In this document: positions 16,949 through 26,017 of the stretch, in pieces
Layout of the letters: every line of letters starts with the position of its first letter
Position numbering within the stretch: position 1 is the stretch's first letter
NCBI RefSeq assembly: GCF_001623075.1
Contig: NZ_LMCF01000106.1
Location: 1-64,000, forward strand
From: Pseudovibrio sp. Ad37
Lineage (GTDB): Bacteria; Pseudomonadota; Alphaproteobacteria; Rhizobiales; Stappiaceae
Direction: 5' to 3'
Length of the DNA stretch: 64,000 nt
Position numbers and translations under genes: made by a program
The notes under the pieces: generated by a model
What the model saw: only the letters and a program-made list of their open reading frames with translations
Told to the model about the DNA's origin: nothing
The model's database searches: none

Positions 16949-18004
16949 TTAGAACCAATGATAGGAGGGCAGCGTCCCTCCTATTGTATGGAGAATAAGC
17001 GGTTCGATCTTCTCAAAGAGCTTCTCATTGTTGGAAAGTACCACAATCCCCATATCCTCCTGCGGATAACCAACTGTGTAAGAGCGATAACCCGGATTGC
17101 TGCCCCAGTGCCAGATGGAGCTGTTTGGCTTGGTGGCCTGAAGCCCCCATCCCATAGACCAGCCGATCTTGCCGGTCACAGTCTTGTGGGTTTGCAGCAT
17201 GCGCTCTTTCAGCTCGGGCTCTGCGGCCTCATCCATCATAGCAACCAGAAAGCGGGCGTAGTCTCCAGCCGTAGTGTGCAGGCTCCATGCCGCATTGCCG
17301 ATGGCGGGTTTCCGCTTGTCTTTTATCCGGTCTCCCTCTGCATCATACCCAAAGCGGATGCGATAATCGTAGGCTCGCTGCCAGAGATAGCTGGTGGATG
17401 ACATGCCAAGCGGCTCAAACACATGGATGCGCGCCAGCGTCTCAAGGTTTAGTCCCGTTCGCCGTTCCAGCACCTGCTGCAACAAGGCATAGCCGGAACC
17501 GGAATAGGTAAACTCCGTCCCCGGATCAAACCGCAGTTTCAGCGGATCTTTCTCGTCAAAGTTGGCGAGGCCGGAGGTATGAGAGAGCAGCATACGAGCG
17601 GTGATGCGCTTCAATCGTGGGTCAGAGCCTTCAAACAGATCCGGAGCGTACTGGTAGAGCGGGCGTTCCAGCGAGAGGATATCCAAATCCACCAGTTTCA
17701 GCGTCAGATAGGCGAAGACGGGCTTGCCGAGGGAGGCAACTTCAAAAATAGGTTCTTGCGCCCCAACCACAGTTTTACCGCTGCTCGATTTGTCGTAGAG
17801 ACGGATAAATTCGACCCTCCCCTGACGAACCACCGCCACGCTCAGGCTTGCATCCGGATTGCTGCGTTGGATACCTTTTGCGTGCTCGTCCAGCTTTGCA
17901 ATCATATCTGCTTGTGGGGCTGATTTTTGCAGAGGCGTGGAGTCATTGCAGCCACTGAGCGCCAGAAGTCCTGCCAAAACTGTTAGTGTTCGTAGATGCA
18001 TCAA
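16949..18004 (-). CDS. Lipoprotein serine hydrolase, beta-lactamase/DD-peptidase family
   Basis: 351 aa. Lipoprotein signal peptide with lipobox LSGC (Cys about residue 19), so it is probably membrane-anchored in the periplasm. The class C/esterase-type active site is visible: SLGK (SxxK, near residue 92), YSGSGYALL (YxN-like, near 167-175; the third position is Gly instead of Asn), and HWG near 293 in place of the KTG motif. HxG in that position is common in esterase-like members (for example EstB or the Pab87 group) rather than true beta-lactamases. Stands alone; no linked gene of related function. Confidence 0.82.
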   Translation of the reverse strand: MMHLRTLTVLAGLLALSGCNDSTPLQKSAPQADMIAKLDEHAKGIQRSNPDASLSVAVVRQGRVEFIRLYDKSSSGKTVVGAQEPIFEVASLGKPVFAYLTLKLVDLDILSLERPLYQYAPDLFEGSDPRLKRITARMLLSHTSGLANFDEKDPLKLRFDPGTEFTYSGSGYALLQQVLERRTGLNLETLARIHVFEPLGMSSTSYLWQRAYDYRIRFGYDAEGDRIKDKRKPAIGNAAWSLHTTAGDYARFLVAMMDEAAEPELKERMLQTHKTVTGKIGWSMGWGLQATKPNSSIWHWGSNPGYRSYTVGYPQEDMGIVVLSNNEKLFEKIEPLILHTIGGTLPSYHWF

Positions 18005-18226
18005 GAAGCCGTTTTAAAATCAGGTGGTGCCAAGGTGTCTATGCAAATCGCCGGGGCATCGCACCGGTTTCCCTTGGAGCATACGCCTAAGAAGATGAAT
18101 GAGAGATTGGTCTGGGCGGTTAATTTTGGCCAAACCTCTAAGCAAACAAAATGGCACCAATGCGTCAGGTTGTAATTTGCTACGAAAGATACAACCTCGG
18201 ACCCATCAGAAAAGTCGAAATAGCTG

Positions 18227-18256
18227 TTGACCTCAACTTAGCTTGAGGACTTAAAA
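18227..18256 (+). promoter_or_regulatory. SoxR-type box in an overlong promoter
   Basis: CCTCAACTTAGCTTGAGG (18231-18248) is a palindrome of the SoxR type (the well-known box is CCTCAAGTTAACTTGAGG, two central differences). It sits between a -35 TTGACC (18227-18232) and a -10 TTAAAA/TAAAAG (18251-18257), a spacing of 18-19 bases, the overlong spacing MerR-family activators need. It reads toward the RidA-like gene 60 bases on. No soxR gene is in the window. Confidence 0.7.
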
Positions 18257-18314
18257 GCCCTGTTGTGAAACCGGAACCTTACATGTTTCGGTCAAAGAAC
18301 AGAATGAGCTGATC

Positions 18315-18788
18315 ATGAAAACAATTGCTAGTTTACCCCTTGGAACCTTGATGATTGCCGCTGCCGGCATGGCACATGCAGAAGGTTTGGAGCGCATCAA
18401 CCCATCCACCATTTTCGATACCAGCCCTTGGGGCTTTACGCAGGTTGTTGTGGCTCCCTCAAACGCAAAAACGGTTTATATTTCAGGTCAATTCAGCGGC
18501 GACATAGACGGGAACGTTTTGGGTAAAACGGTTGGCAAACAAGCCGAGATTGCCTTCTCTAATCTGCGTAAGGCGATTGCAGCCTCTGGAGGAAAACCAG
18601 AGCATGTGGTCAAGATAAAAGTGCTTGTTACCGGTCATGGTGAAGATAAACTGCATGCGATTAAGGAACAGGCGGATAAACTTTTCGGGCAGCACCTTCC
18701 TGCCAGCACACTCATCCCCGTTGACCGTTTGGCATTGGACGGCATGTTGTTTGAGATAGATGCAACACTGGCAATCCCACAGAGCTAA
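18315..18788 (+). CDS. Exported RidA/YjgF-family protein
   Basis: 157 aa with a signal peptide (about residues 1-22, ending AHA), so it probably acts in the periplasm; typical RidA proteins are cytosolic deaminases of reactive enamines. The RidA fold is clear: VVVAPSNAKTVYISGQFSGD, QAEIAFSNLRKAIAASGG and the closing MLFEIDATLAI strand. The catalytic Arg of RidA (Arg105 in the E. coli protein, next to the final strand pair) aligns with Ser in LPASTLIPVDRL, so 2-aminoacrylate deaminase activity is unlikely. It is driven by a SoxR-type promoter, which suggests a role under redox-active compound stress. A strong terminator follows. Confidence 0.85.
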   Translation: MKTIASLPLGTLMIAAAGMAHAEGLERINPSTIFDTSPWGFTQVVVAPSNAKTVYISGQFSGDIDGNVLGKTVGKQAEIAFSNLRKAIAASGGKPEHVVKIKVLVTGHGEDKLHAIKEQADKLFGQHLPASTLIPVDRLALDGMLFEIDATLAIPQS

Positions 18789-18798
18789 CCTGCATATG

Positions 18799-18829
18799 CT
18801 CCCGCCCGATTGTAAGGCGGGAGTTTTTT
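18799..18829 (+). terminator. Terminator of the RidA-like gene
   Basis: CTCCCGCC (18799-18806) pairs perfectly with GGCGGGAG (18816-18823), followed by six T (18824-18829). It converges on the end of the MFS gene and may serve both strands. Confidence 0.88.
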
Positions 18830-20393
18830 ACTCACTTGCAGGTGTCTTTGGCGCGGGATTGTCCGGGGCTGGTGGCCTTCGCCGTGGTGTATGGCCCTTG
18901 AAGGCCCAAAGGGACATGACAGCGGCGCCTGCCAACACCAAAGCGCTGAAGAAAAAACCATCTGCAAGTGCACGGCTGCTGATTGCTTTGAGGATGTAAA
19001 GCGATTGCGGCCAGCGCTCGTGCAGCAAGGCGGCTGCAGCAGGTTGATCCCCCATGAACTTGTAGAGCAACAACTGCAACAGTTCCCGGTCTTTATCGTT
19101 GGGCTCCATCAGCTCAGCTGCGGCGGAAAACATGGTTTTTTCCCGCCAGTTGATGAGCGCCCCCACACAGGCAATGCCAAACACACCGCCCACTTGCCGG
19201 CAGGTTTGCAGCAAGGCCGTGGCGCGAGCACGGGCGAGCAGAGAAACGTGGGAGAGAGCTTCAGCTGAAACGGAACTGACGAGAAACCCCAGTCCGGCCC
19301 CCATCAACATCATTCCGGGAAAGAGCATCCAGAGGTTGTTGTAGTAGATCACAAGGGCCTGTATGAAGAAGCCTGTGCCCATGGCCAGACTGCCGCAAAC
19401 TGCAAGATTGCGGAAACTAATTTTGCCCACCAGACGTCCCCCGAACTGAGCGCAAATGATGATTGTCAGCACCACTGGCAACATGGATAGGCCCGCTTGA
19501 AAGGGCGTCAGACCCAAGACGTTTTGCAGGAAAACGGCGCCGAACACCACCTGTGCTAACAAGCCAAACGGAATGCAGAAGAGCAGCAGGCAGCAGCCCA
19601 GATAGACCTTGTTTTCAAGTAATGAGAACTGGATGAATGGTTGCGCGACGCGGTGCCTGCGGGCAAATAGCAGGTAACAGATCAGGGCTACGAACCCGAG
19701 CGAGACAAGCCCTTCCCCCAATGTTAGGCGATAATCGCCAAACCGTTGAACCGCAACGGTGAACACCAGCAATGCCATGACAAAAAGAGCTGCGCCCAGA
19801 AAGTCAAAACTGCCGGTTTCTCGGGAAGTTTTACCCTTACCGATTGCAAAGGCCATGATCAAAACAGCGGCTCCAATGGGCACGTTGAGCAAAAACACCA
19901 GCCGCCACGAGAACAGCTGTACCAGCGTACCGCCCACCAGTGGCCCTGCTGCCATAAAGACCAGGCCAGCACCGACATAATGTGCCAGTGCCTTGCCCCT
20001 TTCATCTGCCGGATAAGCGGAAAACACGAGAGCCGTTGCCGCAGGCTGCATCAATGCGGCGCCGAGCCCCTGAAACACACGAGATGTGATGAAGATGTCC
20101 CCCGTTGGGGCATAGGCACAGGCGAGCGAAGCGGCTGTGAACAGGGCTACACCGATGCGAAGAGAGGTGAAGTAGCCGAACTTATCGCCCAGCCAGCCAC
20201 CACACATCAACATGGAGGCAAGCGCGATCAAGTAGGCATTGACCGCCCATTGCAGGTGTACCGGACCAAAGGCATAGGTGCGCTGAAGAGACGGCAGAAT
20301 AATGCCCAATACAGTCTGATCGATCATGACCAGAGCGAGTGCTCCGATCATATTCAACAAAACCAGATGTTTGCGGGCCATGCTTGTCTCCAC
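18828..20393 (-). CDS. MFS drug/metabolite exporter, DHA2 (EmrB/QacA) family
   Basis: 521 aa with about 14 hydrophobic segments, the size of the 14-helix DHA2 group. Motif A-like loop GGWLGDKFGYFTSLRIGVAL follows the second helix (about 64-83), and motif C-like GAGLVFMAAGPLVGGTLVQ lies near 140. The first helix carries MIDQTVLGIILPSLQ, with the acidic residue used in proton coupling by this family. A second ATG at residue 5 is an equally good start. It is the third gene of an operon with a patatin and a hydrolase, 11 bases after the latter, so its cargo may be a lipid-derived product. No periplasmic EmrA partner adjoins. Confidence 0.87.
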   Translation of the reverse strand: METSMARKHLVLLNMIGALALVMIDQTVLGIILPSLQRTYAFGPVHLQWAVNAYLIALASMLMCGGWLGDKFGYFTSLRIGVALFTAASLACAYAPTGDIFITSRVFQGLGAALMQPAATALVFSAYPADERGKALAHYVGAGLVFMAAGPLVGGTLVQLFSWRLVFLLNVPIGAAVLIMAFAIGKGKTSRETGSFDFLGAALFVMALLVFTVAVQRFGDYRLTLGEGLVSLGFVALICYLLFARRHRVAQPFIQFSLLENKVYLGCCLLLFCIPFGLLAQVVFGAVFLQNVLGLTPFQAGLSMLPVVLTIIICAQFGGRLVGKISFRNLAVCGSLAMGTGFFIQALVIYYNNLWMLFPGMMLMGAGLGFLVSSVSAEALSHVSLLARARATALLQTCRQVGGVFGIACVGALINWREKTMFSAAAELMEPNDKDRELLQLLLYKFMGDQPAAAALLHERWPQSLYILKAISSRALADGFFFSALVLAGAAVMSLWAFKGHTPRRRPPAPDNPAPKTPASE

Positions 20394-20404
20394 TCGTTTA
20401 CGGT

Positions 20405-21304
20405 TCAGGCACGGTTTTCAATTTGAGCCATGAAGCCCATCAGCGCTTCTATGCATTGCGGTTCATCCAACAAGGGACAGTGCCCGCGATTGGGAATATC
20501 CACCGATTGCATGTGAGGAGCCATGTTCTTCATGGAGCGGATGGTAACGGCAGTGGTGACATCCGACAGCTCACCGCGAATAGACAGGACAGGAAGCTCA
20601 AGGTCGGCGGCGCGTTGGTGCGCCTGCCACAGGTCACGGAAGTTCTCTTTGTTCTCGGAGAGTGCAACGCCGAGATTGTCGTCGTAGCGATGGTGCCATT
20701 TGCCGTTTTTGCGACCATACATGGACAGCGCCATGCGCTCCCACTGGTCCTCCGGTAAGTTTATAAATTGGTTGCCTACGTGCTCTTTGATGGTGTTGAC
20801 CACCGCACTCAGCTCCTCTTCGTCCTCTAGCTGTCCGGCATACCCAAAGATGCGCGACATGCCAGCAAACTCTATTGTGGCACCAAGGTCATTAAGCACT
20901 GTGCCAGCCAGCATATCCGGGTGATCCTCCACCATCAGCATAGCAAGCAAAGCGCCGAGGGAGGACCCAAGCAGCACCACGGGCGGTTCTCCGGTGGACT
21001 TCCAGAACTCGTAGATATCGCGGAGGTAAACGGTGGTGTTGTAGTTGCTGTAATCCGGGTCATACTCCGATAAATCCCGCCCACGCAGGCTCAATGCGTA
21101 GATCTTGGAGGTTTCGCTCAGCTGGACGGCCATAGGGTCCAGATCGCGAGCACAGCGGGTCAGGCCCGGCAAAGCGATGATAGCGGGTTTTCGGGTGGTG
21201 CCGTTGCCATACACACGATAATTGAGCTTGATACCGTCGGACGCCTTGAACCATTTGTTCTCATAGGCGCCGCTGTCATATTTGCTTTCGTCAATCTCAC
21301 TCAT
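20405..21304 (-). CDS. Alpha/beta-hydrolase
   Basis: 299 aa from the ATG at 21304, which overlaps the patatin stop as ATGA; a GTG two codons earlier is less likely. Fold landmarks: LPGLTRCARDLDPMA (oxyanion-hole region near 46-60), nucleophile elbow GSSLGAL near 115, catalytic acid region ELSDVTTA near 245 and His in NRGHCPLL near 275. Probably an esterase or lipase of small acyl substrates in the cytosol. Coupled translation with the patatin gene suggests that they handle successive steps on the same lipid or ester. Confidence 0.85.
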   Translation of the reverse strand: MSEIDESKYDSGAYENKWFKASDGIKLNYRVYGNGTTRKPAIIALPGLTRCARDLDPMAVQLSETSKIYALSLRGRDLSEYDPDYSNYNTTVYLRDIYEFWKSTGEPPVVLLGSSLGALLAMLMVEDHPDMLAGTVLNDLGATIEFAGMSRIFGYAGQLEDEEELSAVVNTIKEHVGNQFINLPEDQWERMALSMYGRKNGKWHHRYDDNLGVALSENKENFRDLWQAHQRAADLELPVLSIRGELSDVTTAVTIRSMKNMAPHMQSVDIPNRGHCPLLDEPQCIEALMGFMAQIENRA

Positions 21305-22392
21305 TGGCACCTCTTTTCGTCCGGGTGCGGTTTGTGCTCTGAGTGGGTGTTGTCGGTCATATGGCCTTCGTACGTCGCCGATATGATGGCCTCAATATGG
21401 TCGGCGTAATTGATCAACGCCTGATCCGCAGCCAAATATCCGGTCTTGATGCGCTCGTTGATGCTCTTGGGTTCAAAATCCACCACACCGGTCAGTGCAT
21501 TGTGCTCAGCCTTTACGGTGATGATGTGGGAGATCGCACGCATTTTCATGAGCGAACGGTAGTGATCACAGTCTCTGATGGGAGAATCCTGAGGCACCAG
21601 TTTGTCCAGGGCGTAGAGCATATGCGAGTAATGCTGAGCGCACTTGTCGCCGTCTAGCATGAGCCAGAACTTGTCCTCAAACATGAGCTCCGTCATGCGG
21701 TAGACCGCTTCTTCTACTGTGGTGGGAATGATGCCTTCCGGACAGAACAGCTCGATCAGGAAGATTGGCATATGAGAGACTTGGTAGTCATCCAGAATGC
21801 GCAGAAGTGAACGGATCGGTGTATTGTCGTAAAGTCCGCCGTCCCAGTAATAATGACCGTCCAGCTCAATCGGTGGGAAACCCGGAGGCAGAGATCCACT
21901 GGCCATGATGTGCTTGGAGGTGAGGTAGTGATCCCGGTTGGAGAACCGCTCAATCTGCCCCGTTGCCACGTTGGTTGCTGTGATCACCAGCCGTGGTGCA
22001 TCCTCGCTGTTGAGGCGCTCAAAGTCGATGAACTTTTCCATGGTCTCAAGCGCAGGGGTGATGTCGTAGATGCTGGGGCGATTTTCACTCATGAAAGACG
22101 GCGGATGCAGCTTGAAAAAGCGAGGGTGACCCATGCTGGCACGCAGCAGCTTCTGGCTGGAATGCCATATGAAGCCGGGCGCGTGGCTCAGATGCTCCCA
22201 TAGGGCGTGGAGGGTCTCGATAGGGTCGCCGAGTTTTGGGGCCGCAATGACAGCCGCATTCAGCGCACCAATGGAGGTGCCAGTGATGATTTCCGGCTCG
22301 AAGCCTGCCTGATAAATGCGGGTGAGCGCACCAACCTCATAGGCTCCAAGAGCTCCACCGCCTTGCATGACAAGGCCAACTCCTTGTGTCAT
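21301..22392 (-). CDS. Patatin-like phospholipase
   Basis: 363 aa. All three patatin blocks are present: oxyanion-hole GGGALGAYEVGAL (about 11-23), the serine elbow GTSIGALNAA (Ser about 40) and the catalytic Asp in WDGGLYDNTPI (about 190-198), forming a Ser-Asp dyad. Members hydrolyse acyl ester bonds of phospholipids, or act on polyhydroxybutyrate-type esters. There is no signal peptide, so it acts inside the cell or is exported by another route. First gene of the patatin/hydrolase/MFS operon. Confidence 0.9.
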   Translation of the reverse strand: MTQGVGLVMQGGGALGAYEVGALTRIYQAGFEPEIITGTSIGALNAAVIAAPKLGDPIETLHALWEHLSHAPGFIWHSSQKLLRASMGHPRFFKLHPPSFMSENRPSIYDITPALETMEKFIDFERLNSEDAPRLVITATNVATGQIERFSNRDHYLTSKHIMASGSLPPGFPPIELDGHYYWDGGLYDNTPIRSLLRILDDYQVSHMPIFLIELFCPEGIIPTTVEEAVYRMTELMFEDKFWLMLDGDKCAQHYSHMLYALDKLVPQDSPIRDCDHYRSLMKMRAISHIITVKAEHNALTGVVDFEPKSINERIKTGYLAADQALINYADHIEAIISATYEGHMTDNTHSEHKPHPDEKRCQ

Positions 22393-22705
22393 CTACCGTC
22401 CTTCCGACAGGGTTTCCTGCATTCCCCCGGCGCACTCCGGCTGTCAGAGAAAGACCTCTTTCTCACCCAACCCAGAGAACAGACGTGATGATGAGCGGCC
22501 CGAAAAAGCCCACCTCACGGTTGAAGCTTAGGCGCGAACCTCCAAAGAAAACATAAAGCCTTTCAGAAAATCGTGCTTTTGAAAGGCGAGAGAAATCACT
22601 CAGGCGTAAGCCTTTGCTGACACTATGGCTCATTACAATTTCGGCCTCGATGCAATGAAGTCATAACTCAATGAAAACAAACTATTATACAGCTTCGCAC
22701 AGAAG
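22393..22705. other. Intergenic stretch, divergent promoters presumed
   Basis: 313 bases between the divergent patatin and lipoprotein genes. One small inverted repeat, CCTTTCA-N14-TGAAAGG (about 22557-22584), is visible. I see no other structure and no credible gene. Confidence 0.4.
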
Positions 22706-23179
22706 CTGAAGAACCTGCGGAACGTAGCGGTGCTCGCTCTGGTTGGGCTTTCACTGGCAGCGTGCCAAACAACCATTACGGCTAAAGACATTGAAGCAGC
22801 GCGCGTAAATGTTGCAAAGCTGACTGTGACTGGCGATTGGAAATACCAAGGGCTCCACAACGTCTTGGGCAAAGACTACGATAAAGACATCATCGTTAAA
22901 GCCACAAAGAGGGCCTTAAAGACCAAGTTGAAAGACTTGCATGGCTCGACACGCGTCAACGTTGATGTCACGGTGCGGAGCTTCTTCATTTCCAACATGG
23001 GATATGATGTTCTCTTCGGTACTGGTGCATCCTCTATGGCTGGCACAGTAACGGTTATCGACGCAAGGACAGGTAAGATCATTATTAAAGACGAGTGGGT
23101 AGGCACTGCGGTGGCAAACCCCGAAGTATTTGCCGAACAGGTCATGGCTGAGATTTTGCGATCGACAAAGAAGCCCTAG
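22706..23179 (+). CDS. Small lipoprotein of unknown function, unusual start
   Basis: About 157 aa if translation begins at the CTG at 22706, giving MKNLRNVAVLALVGLSLAAC, a complete lipoprotein signal with Lys/Arg head, hydrophobic core and lipobox. The first conventional start is the GTG at 22730, which would leave a signal of only 11 residues with no positive charge. No ATG exists in frame after the stop at 22664; the ATG at 22671 is in another frame and hits a stop. The mature part has no motif I recognise; it is Lys/Thr/Val rich with alternating strands (VNVDVTVRSFFI, AGTVTVIDARTGKIIIKDEW). Start codon or a sequencing frameshift both remain possible. Confidence 0.6.
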   Translation: MKNLRNVAVLALVGLSLAACQTTITAKDIEAARVNVAKLTVTGDWKYQGLHNVLGKDYDKDIIVKATKRALKTKLKDLHGSTRVNVDVTVRSFFISNMGYDVLFGTGASSMAGTVTVIDARTGKIIIKDEWVGTAVANPEVFAEQVMAEILRSTKKP

Positions 23180-23367
23180 TGACTTCAAATAGCAGCCGTT
23201 GCTCTATGCAGCGGCATGCTGCTGTTTGTTAGCCCGCTCTGGCTCAAACCAGTTGACGAAGCGGACCTATAACATCTTACGAGACGCTTACAATTCGTTG
23301 AGCCTGACCTGATAAAGCAACTATGGTGGGGGCACCGTTTGGCCCCTTCCTTTCTTAGGAGCTTCAG

Positions 23368-24144
23368 ATGCCAAACAGCTCTTTACCTCCAGTCCTGCTT
23401 TTGACCGGCACCAACGCTGCGGCCTGGACGATGGATAATGTCCGCATGTCCTTCGAGGCTTCCGGGTATGTCTGTCACAGCCTTACCTATCGGCATCATG
23501 ACCTGCCACCCGGATCGGAACGCGATGCCAAGCTTGTTGGAGTGAGCATCGCGGATTATGTGGAGGATGCCCGGCAAGCCATAGAAGAGATTGGCGAGGC
23601 GCCGGTTGTTGTAGGGCACTCGATCGGCGGGGTTATCGCGCAGCTTCTGGCAGCCGAGAGTGCCATAAAAGCAGGGGTTCTTCTCAACAGCAGCATTGTG
23701 AACGGCATTTTGCCGACGACGGACGGGGAGCGCGATCTTGGCAAGCTGCTCATTTCGGCTGGCGCATTTTGGGAACAGGCTCTGGAACAGGATTTCGAGC
23801 TTCTGACGAAGTATGGGTTCAACACACTGCCGCCCAATTTACAACGTGACATCCATGCGCGTCTCGGCTCCGAATCCGGGCGGGTGCTTTTCGAGTTTGT
23901 CTTCTGGATGTATGACGTTCGCCAAACCACGTTTGTTGACCCGAACAAGGTCTCTTGCCCCTTGCTCTTTGTTTCAGGAACCGAGGACAAGGCTGTGACG
24001 CCAAGCACCGCGCGATTGATGGCCGTGCGCTACGAAAACTCGGATTTCCTCGCGGTCAACGGGGCCTGCCACTACATCCAGTTTGAGGACCAGTGGCCAG
24101 AGACAGCTGCCAAGGCGCTCGACTGGTTGAGACAGAAACTCTGA
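23368..24144 (+). CDS. Alpha/beta-hydrolase
   Basis: 258 aa. Good ribosome-binding site AGGAGC seven bases before the ATG. Landmarks: LLLTGTNAAAWTMDNV in the oxyanion-hole position near 10-25, nucleophile elbow VVGHSIGGVIAQLL near 80-93, VSGTEDKAVTPSTAR carrying the acid residue near 205-219, and His in NGACHYIQFED near 235. It resembles small esterases and lactonases; specificity unclear. Single gene; the amidohydrolase gene ends 58 bases beyond on the other strand. Confidence 0.82.
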   Translation: MPNSSLPPVLLLTGTNAAAWTMDNVRMSFEASGYVCHSLTYRHHDLPPGSERDAKLVGVSIADYVEDARQAIEEIGEAPVVVGHSIGGVIAQLLAAESAIKAGVLLNSSIVNGILPTTDGERDLGKLLISAGAFWEQALEQDFELLTKYGFNTLPPNLQRDIHARLGSESGRVLFEFVFWMYDVRQTTFVDPNKVSCPLLFVSGTEDKAVTPSTARLMAVRYENSDFLAVNGACHYIQFEDQWPETAAKALDWLRQKL

Positions 24145-24202
24145 GTGGACTGCTCGTTTCGGCTGAGCCAGATACCAGAGGATGGCTAAACCGGCGAGCT
24201 TC

Positions 24203-25924
24203 CTATGTGCTGGTTGGCTCGCTGTCGTCGCCCATCAGCATTTTCCAGATGGCTTTGATAGCCAGTTCCGGATCAAACCAGCTCACAAAGCGGGTATCCA
24301 CCGGTTGGCCGTTGCGGATCGTCATGGCGGGGCGGATCAGGCGCAAGCCCTGCGGCATCATAACCTGAGGGTTGCCATTGAGCAGAGTAAAGTCGGCCTT
24401 CATGCCAACAGCAATCATTCCGAGCGTATCTTCCTGCCCCAGCTGGCGAGCAGCGTTGACTGTCATGGCCTGCAACGCTTCTTCAAGCGTAACAGCCTGA
24501 TCTGCGCCAACCACCGTGTTGCCACTGGTAGATGTGCGGGACATGGCAGTCTCAACAGTTCCCATCGGGTTCATGGGCGTTGCAGGGTGGTCCCCATGGA
24601 AGGTTACCACAGCACCAGCACCCTTTGCATCACGCACAGGCATATAGCGATCCAGCCGCTCTTTGCCAAACAGACTTTCCAGCTGATCACCGTAATGGCT
24701 GATGTGATCGACAAAGAAACCAAGAGACACGCCCAGATCAGCTGCTCTAAGGATTTGTTCGTGGGTAATGAGCGCGTTGTGCTCCAGCCGGTGCTCAATG
24801 TCATCGCGTGGGTCTTCTGCCTGAATGGCTGCAATCGCCATCAATGCCTGATCGATGGCCCGTTCTCCCTGCGCGTGCATTGCCACTTGCCCGCTGCGTT
24901 TGTGCACGTCGCGGAATTTCTCCAACAGTTCAGCATCACTCATGCTGAGGTCACTCTGGTGACCCGTAGACAGGCCTAGACGTTCCAACACCAACTCAGA
25001 ATCTTCATAGGGCTCATGGGTTGCGGCCCCGCCCGTAAACGGAGACCCATCCAGCCAGAACTTGGCACCCAAGATGGTGAACCGGTCATCCCCGCCAAAG
25101 CGCCAGTTGGGAAGCTGATCCTCTGTCAGATAAAGATAGGTTCGCACTGGTGGATTATCTTCCAGCCCAATACGCTGCAACAAACCGACAGGATTGGGAT
25201 GGCGGCCCACAGCTCCCGTCACGCCAATGGTGGTGTAACCGGCCTTAGCATAGTCTGTGTAGGTCTTGCGCACCAGCAACTCGACCGCCTCATCCGAAGG
25301 GGCGGGAATGGCAGAGACAACATGGTTAATCTCTTCCAGCTCTCTCAGCATTGGTCCGCGGCGTGGGTCAACACCGGCTTCTTTCAGCGCAGCTGTATTG
25401 GCGTAGGCCTCGTGCATCATCTGGGTCAGAATGAGCATAGGTTTATCAGGAGAGATGGCGTCCAGCTCTGCGAGTGTCGGCGGAGACAGGTCTCTTATCG
25501 CAATCGGATCCCAACCGTAGGCGAGCACCCACGGGGTTACGCTGAAATCATCGGCAGAGTCCTGCAAGGCCTGCATGATCTGCATGCGGCTGTCGTATTT
25601 AAAAGCGCTGATGTCCGTAGCTGAGCCCAGCAGCGCTGCTGCAATCGGGTGGGTATGGGGTTCAATCAAGCCCGGGATCAATGTGCCTTTGAGGCGTATG
25701 ATCTCAACATCGGCAAGGTCCTCCAACACCCGCACATCACCAACGGCCATGATCTCGTTGTCATGAACCAGCACGGCCTGCACCTGCGGCAGTTCCGGGT
25801 CCATGGTCAATACGTGGTCTGCGGTGACGATGTATTTGCCGGGATAGGTCGGTGGCAGAGAGTACCAATAGTAGCCCGCAGCAGCTCCGATGATGACAAC
25901 AACCAACCCAGCAATCCAGCGCAT
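24203..25924 (-). CDS. Membrane-anchored amidohydrolase (YtcJ-like)
   Basis: 573 aa. An uncleaved N-terminal helix (about residues 3-20, with no cleavage site in the Tyr-rich stretch that follows) probably anchors it with the enzyme in the periplasm. The metal-dependent amidohydrolase barrel starts with the HxH pair in LIEPHTHPIAAAL near 92-95; further motifs are HAQGERAIDQALMAIAA near 345, DIEHRLEHNALIT near 370 (His ligands), and the Asp region TFHGDHPATPMNP near 455. Family members hydrolyse amide bonds of varied substrates; YtcJ-type enzymes include N-substituted formamide deformylase. No operon partner. Confidence 0.85.
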   Translation of the reverse strand: MRWIAGLVVVIIGAAAGYYWYSLPPTYPGKYIVTADHVLTMDPELPQVQAVLVHDNEIMAVGDVRVLEDLADVEIIRLKGTLIPGLIEPHTHPIAAALLGSATDISAFKYDSRMQIMQALQDSADDFSVTPWVLAYGWDPIAIRDLSPPTLAELDAISPDKPMLILTQMMHEAYANTAALKEAGVDPRRGPMLRELEEINHVVSAIPAPSDEAVELLVRKTYTDYAKAGYTTIGVTGAVGRHPNPVGLLQRIGLEDNPPVRTYLYLTEDQLPNWRFGGDDRFTILGAKFWLDGSPFTGGAATHEPYEDSELVLERLGLSTGHQSDLSMSDAELLEKFRDVHKRSGQVAMHAQGERAIDQALMAIAAIQAEDPRDDIEHRLEHNALITHEQILRAADLGVSLGFFVDHISHYGDQLESLFGKERLDRYMPVRDAKGAGAVVTFHGDHPATPMNPMGTVETAMSRTSTSGNTVVGADQAVTLEEALQAMTVNAARQLGQEDTLGMIAVGMKADFTLLNGNPQVMMPQGLRLIRPAMTIRNGQPVDTRFVSWFDPELAIKAIWKMLMGDDSEPTST

Positions 25925-26017
25925 ACCAACCTCCCAGTTCTTACCCTAACGGAATGATGCATATAATTGGCAGCGATGCCACCCGATAGATTCGGGCTAT
26001 TCGCAGGTTTTGACCTG

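Noticed and set aside
22671-22709. ATG at 22671 as start of the small lipoprotein
   Set aside because: It is in a different frame and meets a stop after 12 codons; it would need a frameshift.
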